Assembly: GCF_030409835.1 (NCBI RefSeq)
Contig: NZ_JAUFQO010000001.1
Span: forward strand, 596,983 to 660,982
Origin: Lutimonas halocynthiae
Lineage (GTDB): Bacteria > Bacteroidota > Bacteroidia > Flavobacteriales > Flavobacteriaceae
Direction of reading: 5' to 3'
Length of the DNA stretch: 64,000 bases
A model generated the notes under the pieces. The model was not told the origin of the DNA. It was given only the letters and a program-made list of their open reading frames with translations, and made no database searches. Both the position numbers and the translations under genes were made by a program. Shown in pieces: positions 10,232 to 19,144 of the stretch (its first letter is position 1; each line of letters starts with the position of its first letter).

Positions 10232-10300
10232 CAATTTATCTTAAAATTCTTGATTCATGAAGCTGGCCTTTGACAGTCCTTATCAACGCATCTAATTGAG

Positions 10301-10308
10301 TATCTTTG
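10301..10308 (+). promoter_or_regulatory. Promoter -7 element for the SDR gene
   Basis: TATCTTTG matches TAnnTTTG. A possible in-frame TTG start at 10306 lies inside this box, so translation must begin downstream, at the ATG at 10321. Confidence 0.55.
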
Positions 10309-10320
10309 AAAAAACTGATT

Positions 10321-11115
10321 ATGAATCTAAAGAATAATATTATTTGGATCACAGGATCCTCTTCCGGAATTGGTGCCGCTTTGGCGCGACAGTATTCTGA
10401 GTTGGGAGCTCAATTGATTCTCTCTGCAAGAAATACAGAAGCTTTAGAAGAAGTGAAATTGTCATGTTTGCATCCAGAACGCATCAAGACCTTGCCATTG
10501 GATTTGGCTGATACTTCAGCTCTAAAAGGAAAGGTTGAGCTGGCTCTAAGTCTGTTTGGAAGGATAGATATACTTGTTAATAATGCCGGAATAAGTCAAA
10601 GATCACTCGTTTCGGATACATTTTTGGAGGTAGATAGAAGAATTTTTGAAGTGAATTATTTTGGGACAATAGTTTTGACAAAAGCCTTACTTCCACATTT
10701 CAAAATGAATAAGAAGGGGCATTTAGTCGTAATAAGCAGTGTGGTAGGTAAAATTGGAACGCCATTAAGATCTTCATATTCAGCATCTAAACATGCTTTG
10801 CATGGTTTCTTTGATAGCCTGAGGGCAGAATGTTATGATGACAGATTAGACGTCACTTTAATATGCCCAGGTTTTGTGAATACAGATGTTTCAATTAATG
10901 CACTCACAGCAAAAGGAAATAAGCAAGGCACAAAAGACAAGGCTACCGCCAACGGACTCAGCCCAGAATTTTTTGCAAAGAAAGCGATAAAGGCAATCTA
11001 TCGAAGAAAACAAGAAGTTGTGATTGGAGGTTTTCTGGAGGTTTTAGCTGTTTATGTAAAAAGATTTTTCCCATTACTTCTCTCAAGAATGGTTAGAAAA
11101 GTGGACGTTACATAA
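10321..11115 (+). CDS. Short-chain dehydrogenase/reductase (SDR family)
   Basis: A 264-residue classical SDR from the ATG at 10321. The nucleotide-binding motif TGSSSGIG is at residues 11-18, NNAG near residue 88, and the catalytic Ser with YSASK near residues 138-156. The C-terminal extension is hydrophobic (GGFLEVLAVYVKRFFPLLL), as in membrane-associated DHRS7-like or ketoreductase-type SDRs. The upstream TTG at 10306 would add five residues but sits inside the promoter -7 box. The gene overlaps the 3' end of the convergent DUF4252 gene by eight bases. The substrate is unknown. Confidence 0.9.
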   Translation: MNLKNNIIWITGSSSGIGAALARQYSELGAQLILSARNTEALEEVKLSCLHPERIKTLPLDLADTSALKGKVELALSLFGRIDILVNNAGISQRSLVSDTFLEVDRRIFEVNYFGTIVLTKALLPHFKMNKKGHLVVISSVVGKIGTPLRSSYSASKHALHGFFDSLRAECYDDRLDVTLICPGFVNTDVSINALTAKGNKQGTKDKATANGLSPEFFAKKAIKAIYRRKQEVVIGGFLEVLAVYVKRFFPLLLSRMVRKVDVT

Positions 11116-11578
11116 TCGGTTTTTCAGTATTTGAACCGTCGATTATTTTATCCAGATCTGCCTGAGTTAAGTTCGTTTTTAAACCAATTAAAACGAGCTC
11201 ATCCCCGGAAGCTATTTCGAGTACTATTTCTTTAACTTTTTTATTTCTCTGAAGTGTAAAAAACGCAATTTTATCATTTTTACTTTTCACTTTGATCGTT
11301 TTTTCAAACCTCGATCTATTGATAAACTTGTCAAATTGCTCAGTTTTGTCTTCAGCGTGTTCAGAAAACACAAGAATTCGAATATGCTTGGCTTTTTTCA
11401 ACAATGGTTTGATGTCTTCAATAGATTCCTCCGGCAAGAAACTTGCGATTAATGAACTACTAAGGCCAAAGGAAAATTCAGAATCGTCTTCATGTTCTTG
11501 GTAGAATGAATTAAAAGAGGTGTTGATAGCACAAGAGGAAAACGCAACAATAAATAATAACAAAAAAACTCTTTTCAT
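11108..11578 (-). CDS. DUF4252 domain lipoprotein
   Basis: A 156-residue protein with a lipoprotein signal (LLLFIVAFSSCA, lipobox Cys16). The body matches the DUF4252 type common in Bacteroidetes: a short Ser-Leu rich segment, then IRILVFSE and a KIAFFTLQRN strand block. No function is established for the family. It is placed between a long terminator hairpin (11622-11681) and the convergent SDR gene. It is probably transcribed alone, since the hairpin separates it from phoH upstream. Confidence 0.78.
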   Translation of the reverse strand: MKRVFLLLFIVAFSSCAINTSFNSFYQEHEDDSEFSFGLSSSLIASFLPEESIEDIKPLLKKAKHIRILVFSEHAEDKTEQFDKFINRSRFEKTIKVKSKNDKIAFFTLQRNKKVKEIVLEIASGDELVLIGLKTNLTQADLDKIIDGSNTEKPIM

Positions 11579-11621
11579 GGTGGGGATTTCCTATACGACG
11601 ATTGAAGTCGGGTTTTGTAAC

Positions 11622-11681
11622 AAAAAAACTCAAGGCTTACTCAGGGTTTCACTTAAAGTGAAGCTCTGAGTAAGCTCTGAG
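11622..11681 (-). terminator. Long intrinsic terminator downstream of the PIN-PhoH gene
   Basis: Read on the minus strand, arms of 16 bases (11681-11666 and 11644-11629, 14 of 16 paired; core GCTTACTCAG) enclose a second perfect inner stem TTCACTT/AAGTGAA, followed by seven T residues at 11628-11622. This fits a Rho-independent terminator ending phoH transcription, although the hairpin is unusually long. Confidence 0.82.
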
Positions 11682-11693
11682 GCAGAAAAATTG

Positions 11694-13028
11694 TTAAAGC
11701 ATATCATTTGCTAAGTTGGCTAATTCTGAACGTTCTCCTTTTTCCAATTTGATATGGGCAAAGAGTGAATTTCCTTTTAGCCTGTCTATCAAATAGGTGA
11801 GTCCGTTACTGTGCTCGTCCATATAAGGAGTGTCTATTTGATTGATGTCTCCGGTAAATATGACTTTGGTGCCTTCACCAGCTCTTGTAATGATGGTTTT
11901 TACTTCATGGGGTGTAAGATTTTGAGCCTCATCAATAATGAAAATTGCATTGCTAAGACTTCGACCTCGAATAAACGCAAGCGCTGTAATAGTAAGTAAA
12001 CCAGATTCTTGTAATTGTTCTAGTAACTTGCTCTTTTTTTCATTGGCTTTAAATTGATTCTTTATAAAAGTAAGGTTGTCCCAGAGAGGTTGCATGTATG
12101 GAGATATTTTATCCTCAGCATCACCAGGAAGAAAACCTATCTCTCTATTACTCAGAGGAATAATAGGTCGGGCAAGGATAATCTGGTCATATTTATTTTT
12201 TTGTTCCAAGGCGGATGCTAACGCCAACAGTGTTTTACCTGTTCCTGCAACTCCTTCTAAGGCTACTAGTTTAATATCTTCGTTGAGTAAGGCATTTAAT
12301 CCAAAAGTTTGTTCAGCGTTACGAGGTTTGATACCGAAAACATATTTTTTATCAACTTTTTCAATAGCATCGGTTACCCCATTATATCTGGCAAGTACTG
12401 AATTTGTACAGTTGTTAAGAATATAATAGCCATTGGTAATTTTTTCCTTCCCAAGAATTCCTTTTTCTTTTACCTGACTCTTTTGATAAATACTTTGAAT
12501 CACATCTGCATCAATATTGTCTATTACAGGTAGCCCTTCAGAAAACTTCTTTATGTTTTTGACCTTACCTGTTTCATAATCTTCAGATACAAGTCCGATT
12601 GCTCTCGCTTTGATACGAAGGTTAATGTCTTTAGACACTAAAATGATGGCATTGTCTTTTTCTTCATTTTGCAATGAAATGGCCGCGTTTATGATTTTGT
12701 TGTCATTTTTTGTATTTCCATAGATTTCTTCAGCATCTACTTTTTCCAAAGCGAGTTGATCCATGATCACTTTGATTTTACCATTGTCTTTTCCAAGCCC
12801 TATCCAAGAATTTAATCCGTTAACTCCTGATAATTTATCTAAGAACCGGATTACTTCTCTAGCTTCAAAATTTTTAGTTTCATTACCTATTTTGAACTGA
12901 TCTAACTCTTCCAAAACAGTTATTGGAATAGCCACATCATTCTCTTCAAAACTCTTGATTGAATTGTGATCAAATAATAAAACAGATGTGTCTAAGACGT
13001 AAATTTTCTTTGTAGTGCTTTTCTTCAT
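11694..13028 (-). CDS. PIN domain-PhoH family ATPase fusion
   Basis: A 444-residue two-domain protein from the ATG at 13028. Residues 8-150 form a PIN ribonuclease domain: YVLDTSVLL supplies the first Asp, then ITVLEELDQF and IILVSKDINLRIKA. Residues about 250-440 form a PhoH ATPase with Walker A GVAGTGKTLL and Walker B IFIIDEAQN. This PIN-PhoH (PhoH2) arrangement couples an RNase to an RNA helicase-like ATPase. An earlier in-frame ATG (13058) would add ten residues lacking family resemblance; the MKKSTTKKIYVLDTS start fits homologues better. A long terminator follows the stop. A 167-base gap separates it from mfd upstream. Confidence 0.92.
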   Translation of the reverse strand: MKKSTTKKIYVLDTSVLLFDHNSIKSFEENDVAIPITVLEELDQFKIGNETKNFEAREVIRFLDKLSGVNGLNSWIGLGKDNGKIKVIMDQLALEKVDAEEIYGNTKNDNKIINAAISLQNEEKDNAIILVSKDINLRIKARAIGLVSEDYETGKVKNIKKFSEGLPVIDNIDADVIQSIYQKSQVKEKGILGKEKITNGYYILNNCTNSVLARYNGVTDAIEKVDKKYVFGIKPRNAEQTFGLNALLNEDIKLVALEGVAGTGKTLLALASALEQKNKYDQIILARPIIPLSNREIGFLPGDAEDKISPYMQPLWDNLTFIKNQFKANEKKSKLLEQLQESGLLTITALAFIRGRSLSNAIFIIDEAQNLTPHEVKTIITRAGEGTKVIFTGDINQIDTPYMDEHSNGLTYLIDRLKGNSLFAHIKLEKGERSELANLANDML

Positions 13029-13195
13029 AAAATTTATTTTTTGGCGAGAGCACATCATTTTTGTGATGATGGGCTTATTTTTTCATAGGTGCCTTGCAAA
13101 TGGCAGCTTCTAATTTTTTAAAAATGTACAAAAAATAAAGCTTGAAAAAAGAGGGAGGGATTAAAATATGGCTAGACTTATTAACAAGAAGTTAA

Positions 13196-16100
13196 CTAAA
13201 TGGCGTGTAAGGTGTCTAAAGCCTTTTCAATACTATCAATCCGAATAAAGGTAATAAGGAGTCTTAGGCCCTTTTTTGTTTGTTTTTCTTTCATGACGCA
13301 AGTTTGGCCATGAGATTGAACATATTTCAGCACTTTTGTGAAAAACGGACTTTGATAAAAATCGCTTTGCTGGTCAGACAAGAAATAGCCTATCATTCTT
13401 TTTTGTTTCAAAATGACTCTTTCTAAACCAAGAGTTCGGGCGACCCATTTTAACCTTATTGAATTTAACAAGTCAACAGCTTCAATCGTCAGTTCCCCAA
13501 ATCTATCAATTAGTTTCTTTTCAAACTCCTGTATTTCCTCTTCAGTTTCGAGTTCACTAAGTTCTTTGTAGAGACTTAACCTCTCTGCTATACTGCTGAT
13601 ATAGTCATCAGGAAAGAGAATTTCAAAGTCAGTATCGATCTGAACTTCCTTTACATATTCTTTGATTTGATCTTCGTCCTGATGGTAAAGATCTTTAAAT
13701 TCATTTTCTTTCAGTTCCTGAATAGCTTCATTCAGAATCTTTTGATAGGTTTCGAATCCGATATCATTGATGAAACCAGATTGCTCACCACCTAAAAGGT
13801 CACCGGCCCCTCTGATTTCTAGATCCTTCATGGCTATATAAAAGCCGCTACCTAATTCAGAATGGAGTTCAAGAGCCTGAATTCTTTTTCGGGCATCATC
13901 GGTCATCATATGATATGGTGGGGTAATTAAATAACAAAAAGCCTTTTTGTTAGACCTTCCCACACGACCTCTCATTTGATGCAAGTCACTTAATCCAAAG
14001 TTATTGGCATTATTTATAAAAATGGTATTGGCATTGGGCACGTCTAAACCGCTTTCAACAATAGTTGTACTGACCAATACGTCAAAATCACCGTTAATAA
14101 ATTGAAGCATCAGTTGCTCCAGTTTTTTTCCTTCCATCTGGCCATGACCAATACCCACTTTTGCATCGGGTACCAATCTTTGAATAAGTCCGGCTACTTC
14201 AGTTATATTTTCTATACGGTTATGGATAAAGAATACCTGGCCACCTCTCAGAATTTCATAACGAACAGCATCTCTTATGGTATCTTCTCCAAAACGAATT
14301 ACATTAGTTTCTATGGGATGCCTGTTTGGAGGAGGTGTTTTTATTACAGATAAGTCTCTCGCTGCCATGAGAGAGAATTGAAGCGTCCTGGGAATAGGAG
14401 TAGCTGTAAGGGTCAGCGTATCTATATTTTCTTTAATAGTCTTTAACTTGTCTTTAACGGCCACACCAAATTTTTGCTCTTCATCAATGATCAAAAGACC
14501 AAGGTCTTTGAATTTCACACTTTTACTCACGAGCTGATGCGTTCCAATAACAATATCAACACCTCCACTTTCCAAGCCTTCTAAAACATCCTTTCTCTGT
14601 TTAGTAGTTCTGAATCGGTTTAAATAATCTACTCTTAGCGGAAAATCTTTTAGCCTTTCCTTGAATGTTTTTGCATGTTGGAATGCCAAAATAGTGGTAG
14701 GAACTAATATGGCGACCTGTTTCCCATTGTCAACAGCTTTGAAGGCGGCTCTTATGGCTATCTCTGTTTTCCCAAATCCAACATCTCCACAAATCAACCT
14801 GTCCATGGGTTGGTCTTTTTCCATATCTGCTTTGACCGCTTCAGTGGCGCTTAGTTGGTCAGGAGTGTCTTCATAAATAAAACTCGCTTCCAATTCATGT
14901 TGTAGATAGCTGTCGATATTATAGGCATGTCCTTTTTGAAGTTTTCTTTTTGCATAAAGTTCTATTAGATTATAGGCAATATGCTTGACTCTGGCCTTTG
15001 TTTTTTGTTTGAGGTTTTTCCAAACATTTGACCCCAGTTTATGAACTTTAGGAGCCTTACCATCTTTACCGTTGTATTTGGTGATTTTATGCAAGGCATG
15101 AATGCTGATATACAAAACATCCCTTTCTCCATATATAAGTTTTATAGCTTCTTGTTTCTTGCCTTCTACATCGATTTTATGCAGACCTCCAAAACGACCT
15201 ATTCCGTGGTCAATATGCGTTACATAGTCTCCAATTTCAAGATTTGTCAACTCCTTGAGTTGTATAGATTGTTTTTTCGCAAAACCACTTTTTAATCTGA
15301 ATTTATGGTAGCGCTCAAATATTTGATGATCGGTATAACAGGCAATTTTAAGATCTCGGTCAATAAAACCCTGGTATAATGGTGTGGTTATGGTTTGGTA
15401 GGTAACTTCTTTGTCGAGATCGTCGAAAATATCATGAAACCTCTTGGCCTGATTTTCATTGTCACAAAACAAATAATTTGTTATACCCGCTTCAGAATTC
15501 TCATTTAGGGTTTCAATTAATAAATCGAATTGTTTGTTAAAAGCCGGCTGAGGCAGGGTATCAAAAGCAATGGTTTTATCAAACTTTCCTTTGGATCTGT
15601 TTTCTATGATAACACTTGAAAATGCTGTTAATTGATTATCTATTAGCGCTCCATCGCAAAACAACTCATCAGGGCTGCTGTGCTTTATTTCACCCTTAAG
15701 ATTCTCAAACGCCTCTTTAGCTTTTACGTATAACTTGTCTAAACGAGCCTTATTTAAATCAGGGCTTTTTGTAAAAACTACCGTTTTTGAAGAAATATAC
15801 TTTAGAAAGCTCTGGCGTTTCTCTTCAAGAAATTTGTTTTCAACATTAGGCATGATATCGATCTTGGTCAATCGATCTATCGAGAGTTGCGTTTCTATGT
15901 CAAAGGTCCGGATACTATCTATTTCATCTCCAAAAAATTCGATTCGATAAGGATAATCATTTGAAAATGAGAATACATCGATGATGCCTCCTCTAATAGC
16001 AAAATCTCCGGGGTCTACAACAAAATCAACACGATTGAATTTGTACTCATGGAGTAAGTCATGAACAAAATCTAGAGACAGGGTGTCAGCCACTGCCAGT

Positions 16101-16549
16101 TTAAGGGTGTTTCTTTTTAGCTCACTTTTTGTAATGACCTGTTCAAAAAGGGCATCAGCATAGGTAACGATAAGTGCAGGTTTTTTTTGTGAATTAATCC
16201 TGTTCAATACTTCTGCCCTAAGAAGTATATTGGCATTATCGGTATCTTCTATTTGATAAGGTCTTCTATAAGATCCAGGATAGAAAAGAACGTCATCTCT
16301 TACACTGCTATTGTTATTGTCGAGAACTTGTTCAAGATCATTTAAAAAATAGGCTGCTTCTTCTTTTTCATTGCAAATGAGCAATATGGGTTTTCCGGTT
16401 GCTCTAAATACAGAAGATATCACCATAGACAATGCAGATCCATTCAAATTGGTAATTTCAATTTGTTGGTTGTCATTTTTGACAGTGTCTACAATATGCC
16501 TGACTTTGTCAAAACTATCATAAAGATCAGCAATAATCTGCTTACTCAA
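13196..16549 (-). CDS. mfd: Transcription-repair coupling factor
   Basis: A 1117-residue Mfd that displaces stalled RNA polymerase and recruits UvrA. Order of parts: UvrB-like module (DVLFYPGSYRRPYQ near residue 90), RNA polymerase interaction domain (GDYVTHIDHGIGRF near residue 440), RecG-like helicase with Walker A GDVGFGKTE and DEEQ box near 590-700, motif VI QMRGRVGRS, and a C-terminal TRCF domain. The start codon is TTG (16549), supported by homology of the MSKQII N-terminus and by a -7 box 17 bases upstream. No ATG is available until about residue 43, which would truncate the domain. It is divergent from the TerB-like gene. Confidence 0.96.
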   Translation of the reverse strand: MSKQIIADLYDSFDKVRHIVDTVKNDNQQIEITNLNGSALSMVISSVFRATGKPILLICNEKEEAAYFLNDLEQVLDNNNSSVRDDVLFYPGSYRRPYQIEDTDNANILLRAEVLNRINSQKKPALIVTYADALFEQVITKSELKRNTLKLAVADTLSLDFVHDLLHEYKFNRVDFVVDPGDFAIRGGIIDVFSFSNDYPYRIEFFGDEIDSIRTFDIETQLSIDRLTKIDIMPNVENKFLEEKRQSFLKYISSKTVVFTKSPDLNKARLDKLYVKAKEAFENLKGEIKHSSPDELFCDGALIDNQLTAFSSVIIENRSKGKFDKTIAFDTLPQPAFNKQFDLLIETLNENSEAGITNYLFCDNENQAKRFHDIFDDLDKEVTYQTITTPLYQGFIDRDLKIACYTDHQIFERYHKFRLKSGFAKKQSIQLKELTNLEIGDYVTHIDHGIGRFGGLHKIDVEGKKQEAIKLIYGERDVLYISIHALHKITKYNGKDGKAPKVHKLGSNVWKNLKQKTKARVKHIAYNLIELYAKRKLQKGHAYNIDSYLQHELEASFIYEDTPDQLSATEAVKADMEKDQPMDRLICGDVGFGKTEIAIRAAFKAVDNGKQVAILVPTTILAFQHAKTFKERLKDFPLRVDYLNRFRTTKQRKDVLEGLESGGVDIVIGTHQLVSKSVKFKDLGLLIIDEEQKFGVAVKDKLKTIKENIDTLTLTATPIPRTLQFSLMAARDLSVIKTPPPNRHPIETNVIRFGEDTIRDAVRYEILRGGQVFFIHNRIENITEVAGLIQRLVPDAKVGIGHGQMEGKKLEQLMLQFINGDFDVLVSTTIVESGLDVPNANTIFINNANNFGLSDLHQMRGRVGRSNKKAFCYLITPPYHMMTDDARKRIQALELHSELGSGFYIAMKDLEIRGAGDLLGGEQSGFINDIGFETYQKILNEAIQELKENEFKDLYHQDEDQIKEYVKEVQIDTDFEILFPDDYISSIAERLSLYKELSELETEEEIQEFEKKLIDRFGELTIEAVDLLNSIRLKWVARTLGLERVILKQKRMIGYFLSDQQSDFYQSPFFTKVLKYVQSHGQTCVMKEKQTKKGLRLLITFIRIDSIEKALDTLHAI

Positions 16550-16565
16550 AGTGATTAATTTTTCG

Positions 16566-16573
16566 CAAATATA
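16566..16573 (-). promoter_or_regulatory. Promoter -7 element for mfd
   Basis: TATATTTG on the minus strand, 17 bases upstream of the TTG start of mfd; it supports that unusual start. Confidence 0.6.
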
Positions 16574-16640
16574 AGTTTAATAGGGCAGAATATTAAAACG
16601 ATTATAGAAGTATATGCTAAAATTTTACAAGGTTATTTTG

Positions 16641-16648
16641 TATATTTG
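16641..16648 (+). promoter_or_regulatory. Promoter -7 element for the TerB-like gene
   Basis: TATATTTG. An in-frame TTG at 16646 overlaps this box, so it cannot be the start; the ATG at 16673 lies 24 bases downstream. Confidence 0.6.
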
Positions 16649-16672
16649 ATAGTGTCCTTAAATAGTTGTTTT

Positions 16673-17110
16673 ATGAATATTTCAGATATATATTTGTCTA
16701 TAGGGCAAAAGAGAAACATCAGCCACTTTGCCAATATTGTCCGCATCGCAAAATCGGACAATCAAATTTCTTCTGAAGAAGTTGCATTCCTTGCAAAGGT
16801 TTCAAAGAAATATAGTATTACAGATGAGAATTTCAAGAAAATTTTAAAATCTCCTGAAAGTGTTCCCACCATAGCGCACCTCGATCATATAGAAAGAATT
16901 GAGCGTCTTTACGAATTAATCCTTATGGTCAAGGCTGATCGTCATATTGAAAATGAAGAGGTGTTAATGCTGAGACGTATAGTGATCGGTTTGGCTTTTC
17001 CATTGAACAGGGTTCAAATGATAGTAGACCATGCTCTTGAAATAGATATAGAAGAGGCTTCTATGGATAGTTTCACCGATAAAATGCTCAGATTATTAAA
17101 AATGAAATAG
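16673..17110 (+). CDS. TerB-like (tellurite resistance/co-chaperone DjlA-type) helical protein
   Basis: A 145-residue cytoplasmic all-helical protein from the ATG at 16673. Two acidic repeats with the TerB pattern are visible: IVRIAKSDNQISSEEVAFLAKV near residues 24-45 and LILMVKADRHIENEEVLMLRRI near residues 80-103. In TerB and DjlA, such Asp/Glu-rich loops between helices are suggested to bind metal. No other ter genes are nearby, so a tellurite role should not be assumed. It is divergent from mfd and convergent, by 9 bases, with the serine hydrolase. Confidence 0.7.
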   Translation: MNISDIYLSIGQKRNISHFANIVRIAKSDNQISSEEVAFLAKVSKKYSITDENFKKILKSPESVPTIAHLDHIERIERLYELILMVKADRHIENEEVLMLRRIVIGLAFPLNRVQMIVDHALEIDIEEASMDSFTDKMLRLLKMK

Positions 17111-17119
17111 TTAAATGCT

Positions 17120-18385
17120 TCAGTCGATGGCGTTATAAATGACCTTATTGAGCTCTTGCCAAAAAGGTTGGTTGTTAAAGCCAAACATTTGGGTCATGCC
17201 CACAATGACAATATCTTTTTTAGGATCGATATAGTATTTGGTGTTAAAATAACCTCCCCAGCCAAATGATCCTTTACTAAGTGGTGACATGGCTGAATTT
17301 TCTTTTTTCACAACCCAATAACCCAGACCAAATCCCATTTCTTCCACATTACTCATAAACCCTGTATTGTTATTATCCAATTCGGTAAATTCAGGTTCTG
17401 ACAGAAGTTTGACTGTTTTCTTTTTCAAGATTCTTTTTTTATTTAATGAACCTTCATTGGCAAGTGCCATACATAAGGTAGCATAATCAAGCGTAGTTGA
17501 GCTTAGGCCACCACCACCAGCGAAATGATTATGAGCAGGCATTTTAGGATATTCAAGAAATGGATAGTTAATGATATTTTGAACCGTATCGGAGGCATGA
17601 ACTTTTGCGAGTCTATCTTGTTTTTCTTTCGGCAAATAAAAATATGTATCCTTCATTCCTAGAGGTCCAGAGATGTTTTCACTAAAGTATTTGTCTAGAC
17701 TAGTTTTAGATACAACTTCAATTACCCTTCCTAATACTTCCATATTCATTCCGTATTTGTAATGAGTTCCGGGTTGGAATGCCAATGGTGCGGCCGCTAT
17801 TTTATTCACCATCTCTTCAGTTGTAAATTGGTCGGTTGACAGGCCAAAAATCATAAGTTCATTTTTCGTATAGACGGCGCGTAAAGAATCTTTTTCAAAG
17901 CTGCCATAATAAATGCCTGAAGTATGGGTCAATAAGTTTCTTATCGTTATTTCTTTTTTTTGATTTACTGTTGTATAGGAAGAATCACTGCTATTAAAGC
18001 GATCCAAAACCATTGTTTTCTTAAATGAAGGAATGTATTTAGATAGCGGATCATCAAGGTCTAATTTCCCCTTTTCCATCAATTGCAAAATACTAACAAC
18101 GGTGAGGCTTTTGGTCATTGAGGCAATTCTAAATATATTATCGTTTTCATAGGGTTTATTCATCGATTGGTTATCGTAACCAAAGCTTTTGAAATATTTT
18201 ATTTTCCCTTTTTCTGCCACAAGAAACACACCCCCAGGAATAACACCCTTTTCAATATTTTCAGTTAAATAGTTGTCAATTACTGTAAGACTGCTTCCTA
18301 TTGAAGTATCATAAATGGCACTTTGGCCAAAGATGAAAGTGTTGAAAAGCATAAAAGTTACAAAGGAGAAGAATGTTTTTGTCAT
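17120..18385 (-). CDS. Secreted serine hydrolase, beta-lactamase class C family
   Basis: A 421-residue protein with a signal peptide (FVTFMLFNTFIFGQ). The SxxK nucleophile motif is IASMTKSL near residues 88-95, and the Tyr motif appears as HYKYGMN near residue 208. A large domain with AGGGGLSSTTLDYATL and a C-terminal WGGYFNTKYYIDP block, replacing the KTG motif, is typical of esterase/D-aminopeptidase-like members of this family. It is probably a periplasmic esterase or peptidase rather than a lactamase, because homologues with this WGG motif are usually called serine hydrolases. It is divergent from the feo operon. Confidence 0.88.
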   Translation of the reverse strand: MTKTFFSFVTFMLFNTFIFGQSAIYDTSIGSSLTVIDNYLTENIEKGVIPGGVFLVAEKGKIKYFKSFGYDNQSMNKPYENDNIFRIASMTKSLTVVSILQLMEKGKLDLDDPLSKYIPSFKKTMVLDRFNSSDSSYTTVNQKKEITIRNLLTHTSGIYYGSFEKDSLRAVYTKNELMIFGLSTDQFTTEEMVNKIAAAPLAFQPGTHYKYGMNMEVLGRVIEVVSKTSLDKYFSENISGPLGMKDTYFYLPKEKQDRLAKVHASDTVQNIINYPFLEYPKMPAHNHFAGGGGLSSTTLDYATLCMALANEGSLNKKRILKKKTVKLLSEPEFTELDNNNTGFMSNVEEMGFGLGYWVVKKENSAMSPLSKGSFGWGGYFNTKYYIDPKKDIVIVGMTQMFGFNNQPFWQELNKVIYNAID

Positions 18386-18439
18386 TATAAGAATTGATAA
18401 GTGAATTTGAAAGATAATGAATAATTAGCAGTCAAAAAA

Positions 18440-18455
18440 TTTAGACTTACCTAAA
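18440..18455 (+). promoter_or_regulatory. Putative metalloregulator operator (DtxR/MntR-like dyad) of the feo operon
   Basis: TTTAGACTTACCTAAA is a dyad with 5-base arms TTTAG/CTAAA and resembles DtxR/IdeR boxes (TTAGGnnnnnCCTAA-type). It lies nine bases upstream of the -7 box of an operon whose first gene is a DtxR-family regulator, so binding would block RNA polymerase. Binding is inferred, not shown. Confidence 0.5.
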
Positions 18456-18463
18456 ATAATATT

Positions 18464-18471
18464 TATATTTG
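18464..18471 (+). promoter_or_regulatory. Promoter -7 element of the feo operon
   Basis: TATATTTG, matching TAnnTTTG, 14 bases upstream of the ATG of the first regulator gene. Confidence 0.6.
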
Positions 18472-18484
18472 CAAAAAAATTACT

Positions 18485-19144
18485 ATGTATTCGCAGGCAG
18501 AAGAGAACTATTTAAAGACCATTTACGCCTTGGAGAAGGATTTTGGGAATGAAGTAAGTACAAATCTTATTGCAGGTAAAATTAAGACCAAGGCATCTTC
18601 AGTTACAGATATGTTGAAGAAATTAGCCAATAAAGAACTGGTGATTTATAAAAGATACCAAGGCGTGTACCTCACAGAACTAGGTCGTCTAAGTGCTTTG
18701 AAAGTGATAAGAAAACACAGGCTTTGGGAATGTTTTTTAGTTCAAAAACTACAGTTTAACTGGGATGAAGTTCATGACATCGCGGAGCAATTAGAACATG
18801 TAAAGTCAGAATTGCTGATCAATAAACTAGATGCGTTTCTAAGATTTCCAAAATTGGACCCACATGGAGATCCAATCCCGGATGCACAGGGGAGGGTTCT
18901 TTTAAGTAAGACTTTAAGCATTAAGGATATGAAGATAGGAACAGCCGGAATTTTTGTTGGCGTAAAAGATTCATCATCAGTATTTTTACAATATTTAAAT
19001 AAAAAGAACCTTGCTTTAGGAGATAAGATTCGAGTAATTGATATAGAACCTTTTGATGATTCGTATCACATTGAAACAAAGACACACAGATTGGTAATAA
19101 CGAGTAATGTTGCTGAGAACCTCTGTTTAAAAAATGTCAAATAA
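18485..19144 (+). CDS. Metal-dependent transcriptional regulator, DtxR/MntR family
   Basis: A 219-residue iron- or manganese-responsive repressor. An N-terminal winged helix (NYLKTIYALEKDFGNEV to LTELGRLSALKVIRKHRLWE) occupies residues 1-80. A metal-binding dimerisation domain follows, with HDIAEQLEHV and the conserved DPHGDPIPD (near residue 118). The C-terminus, about residues 145-215, is an SH3/FeoA-like domain. With ferrous ion the protein is expected to bind the dyad at 18440-18455 and repress this operon. The stop overlaps the start of the next gene (TAATG), so the two are coupled. Confidence 0.93.
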   Translation: MYSQAEENYLKTIYALEKDFGNEVSTNLIAGKIKTKASSVTDMLKKLANKELVIYKRYQGVYLTELGRLSALKVIRKHRLWECFLVQKLQFNWDEVHDIAEQLEHVKSELLINKLDAFLRFPKLDPHGDPIPDAQGRVLLSKTLSIKDMKIGTAGIFVGVKDSSSVFLQYLNKKNLALGDKIRVIDIEPFDDSYHIETKTHRLVITSNVAENLCLKNVK

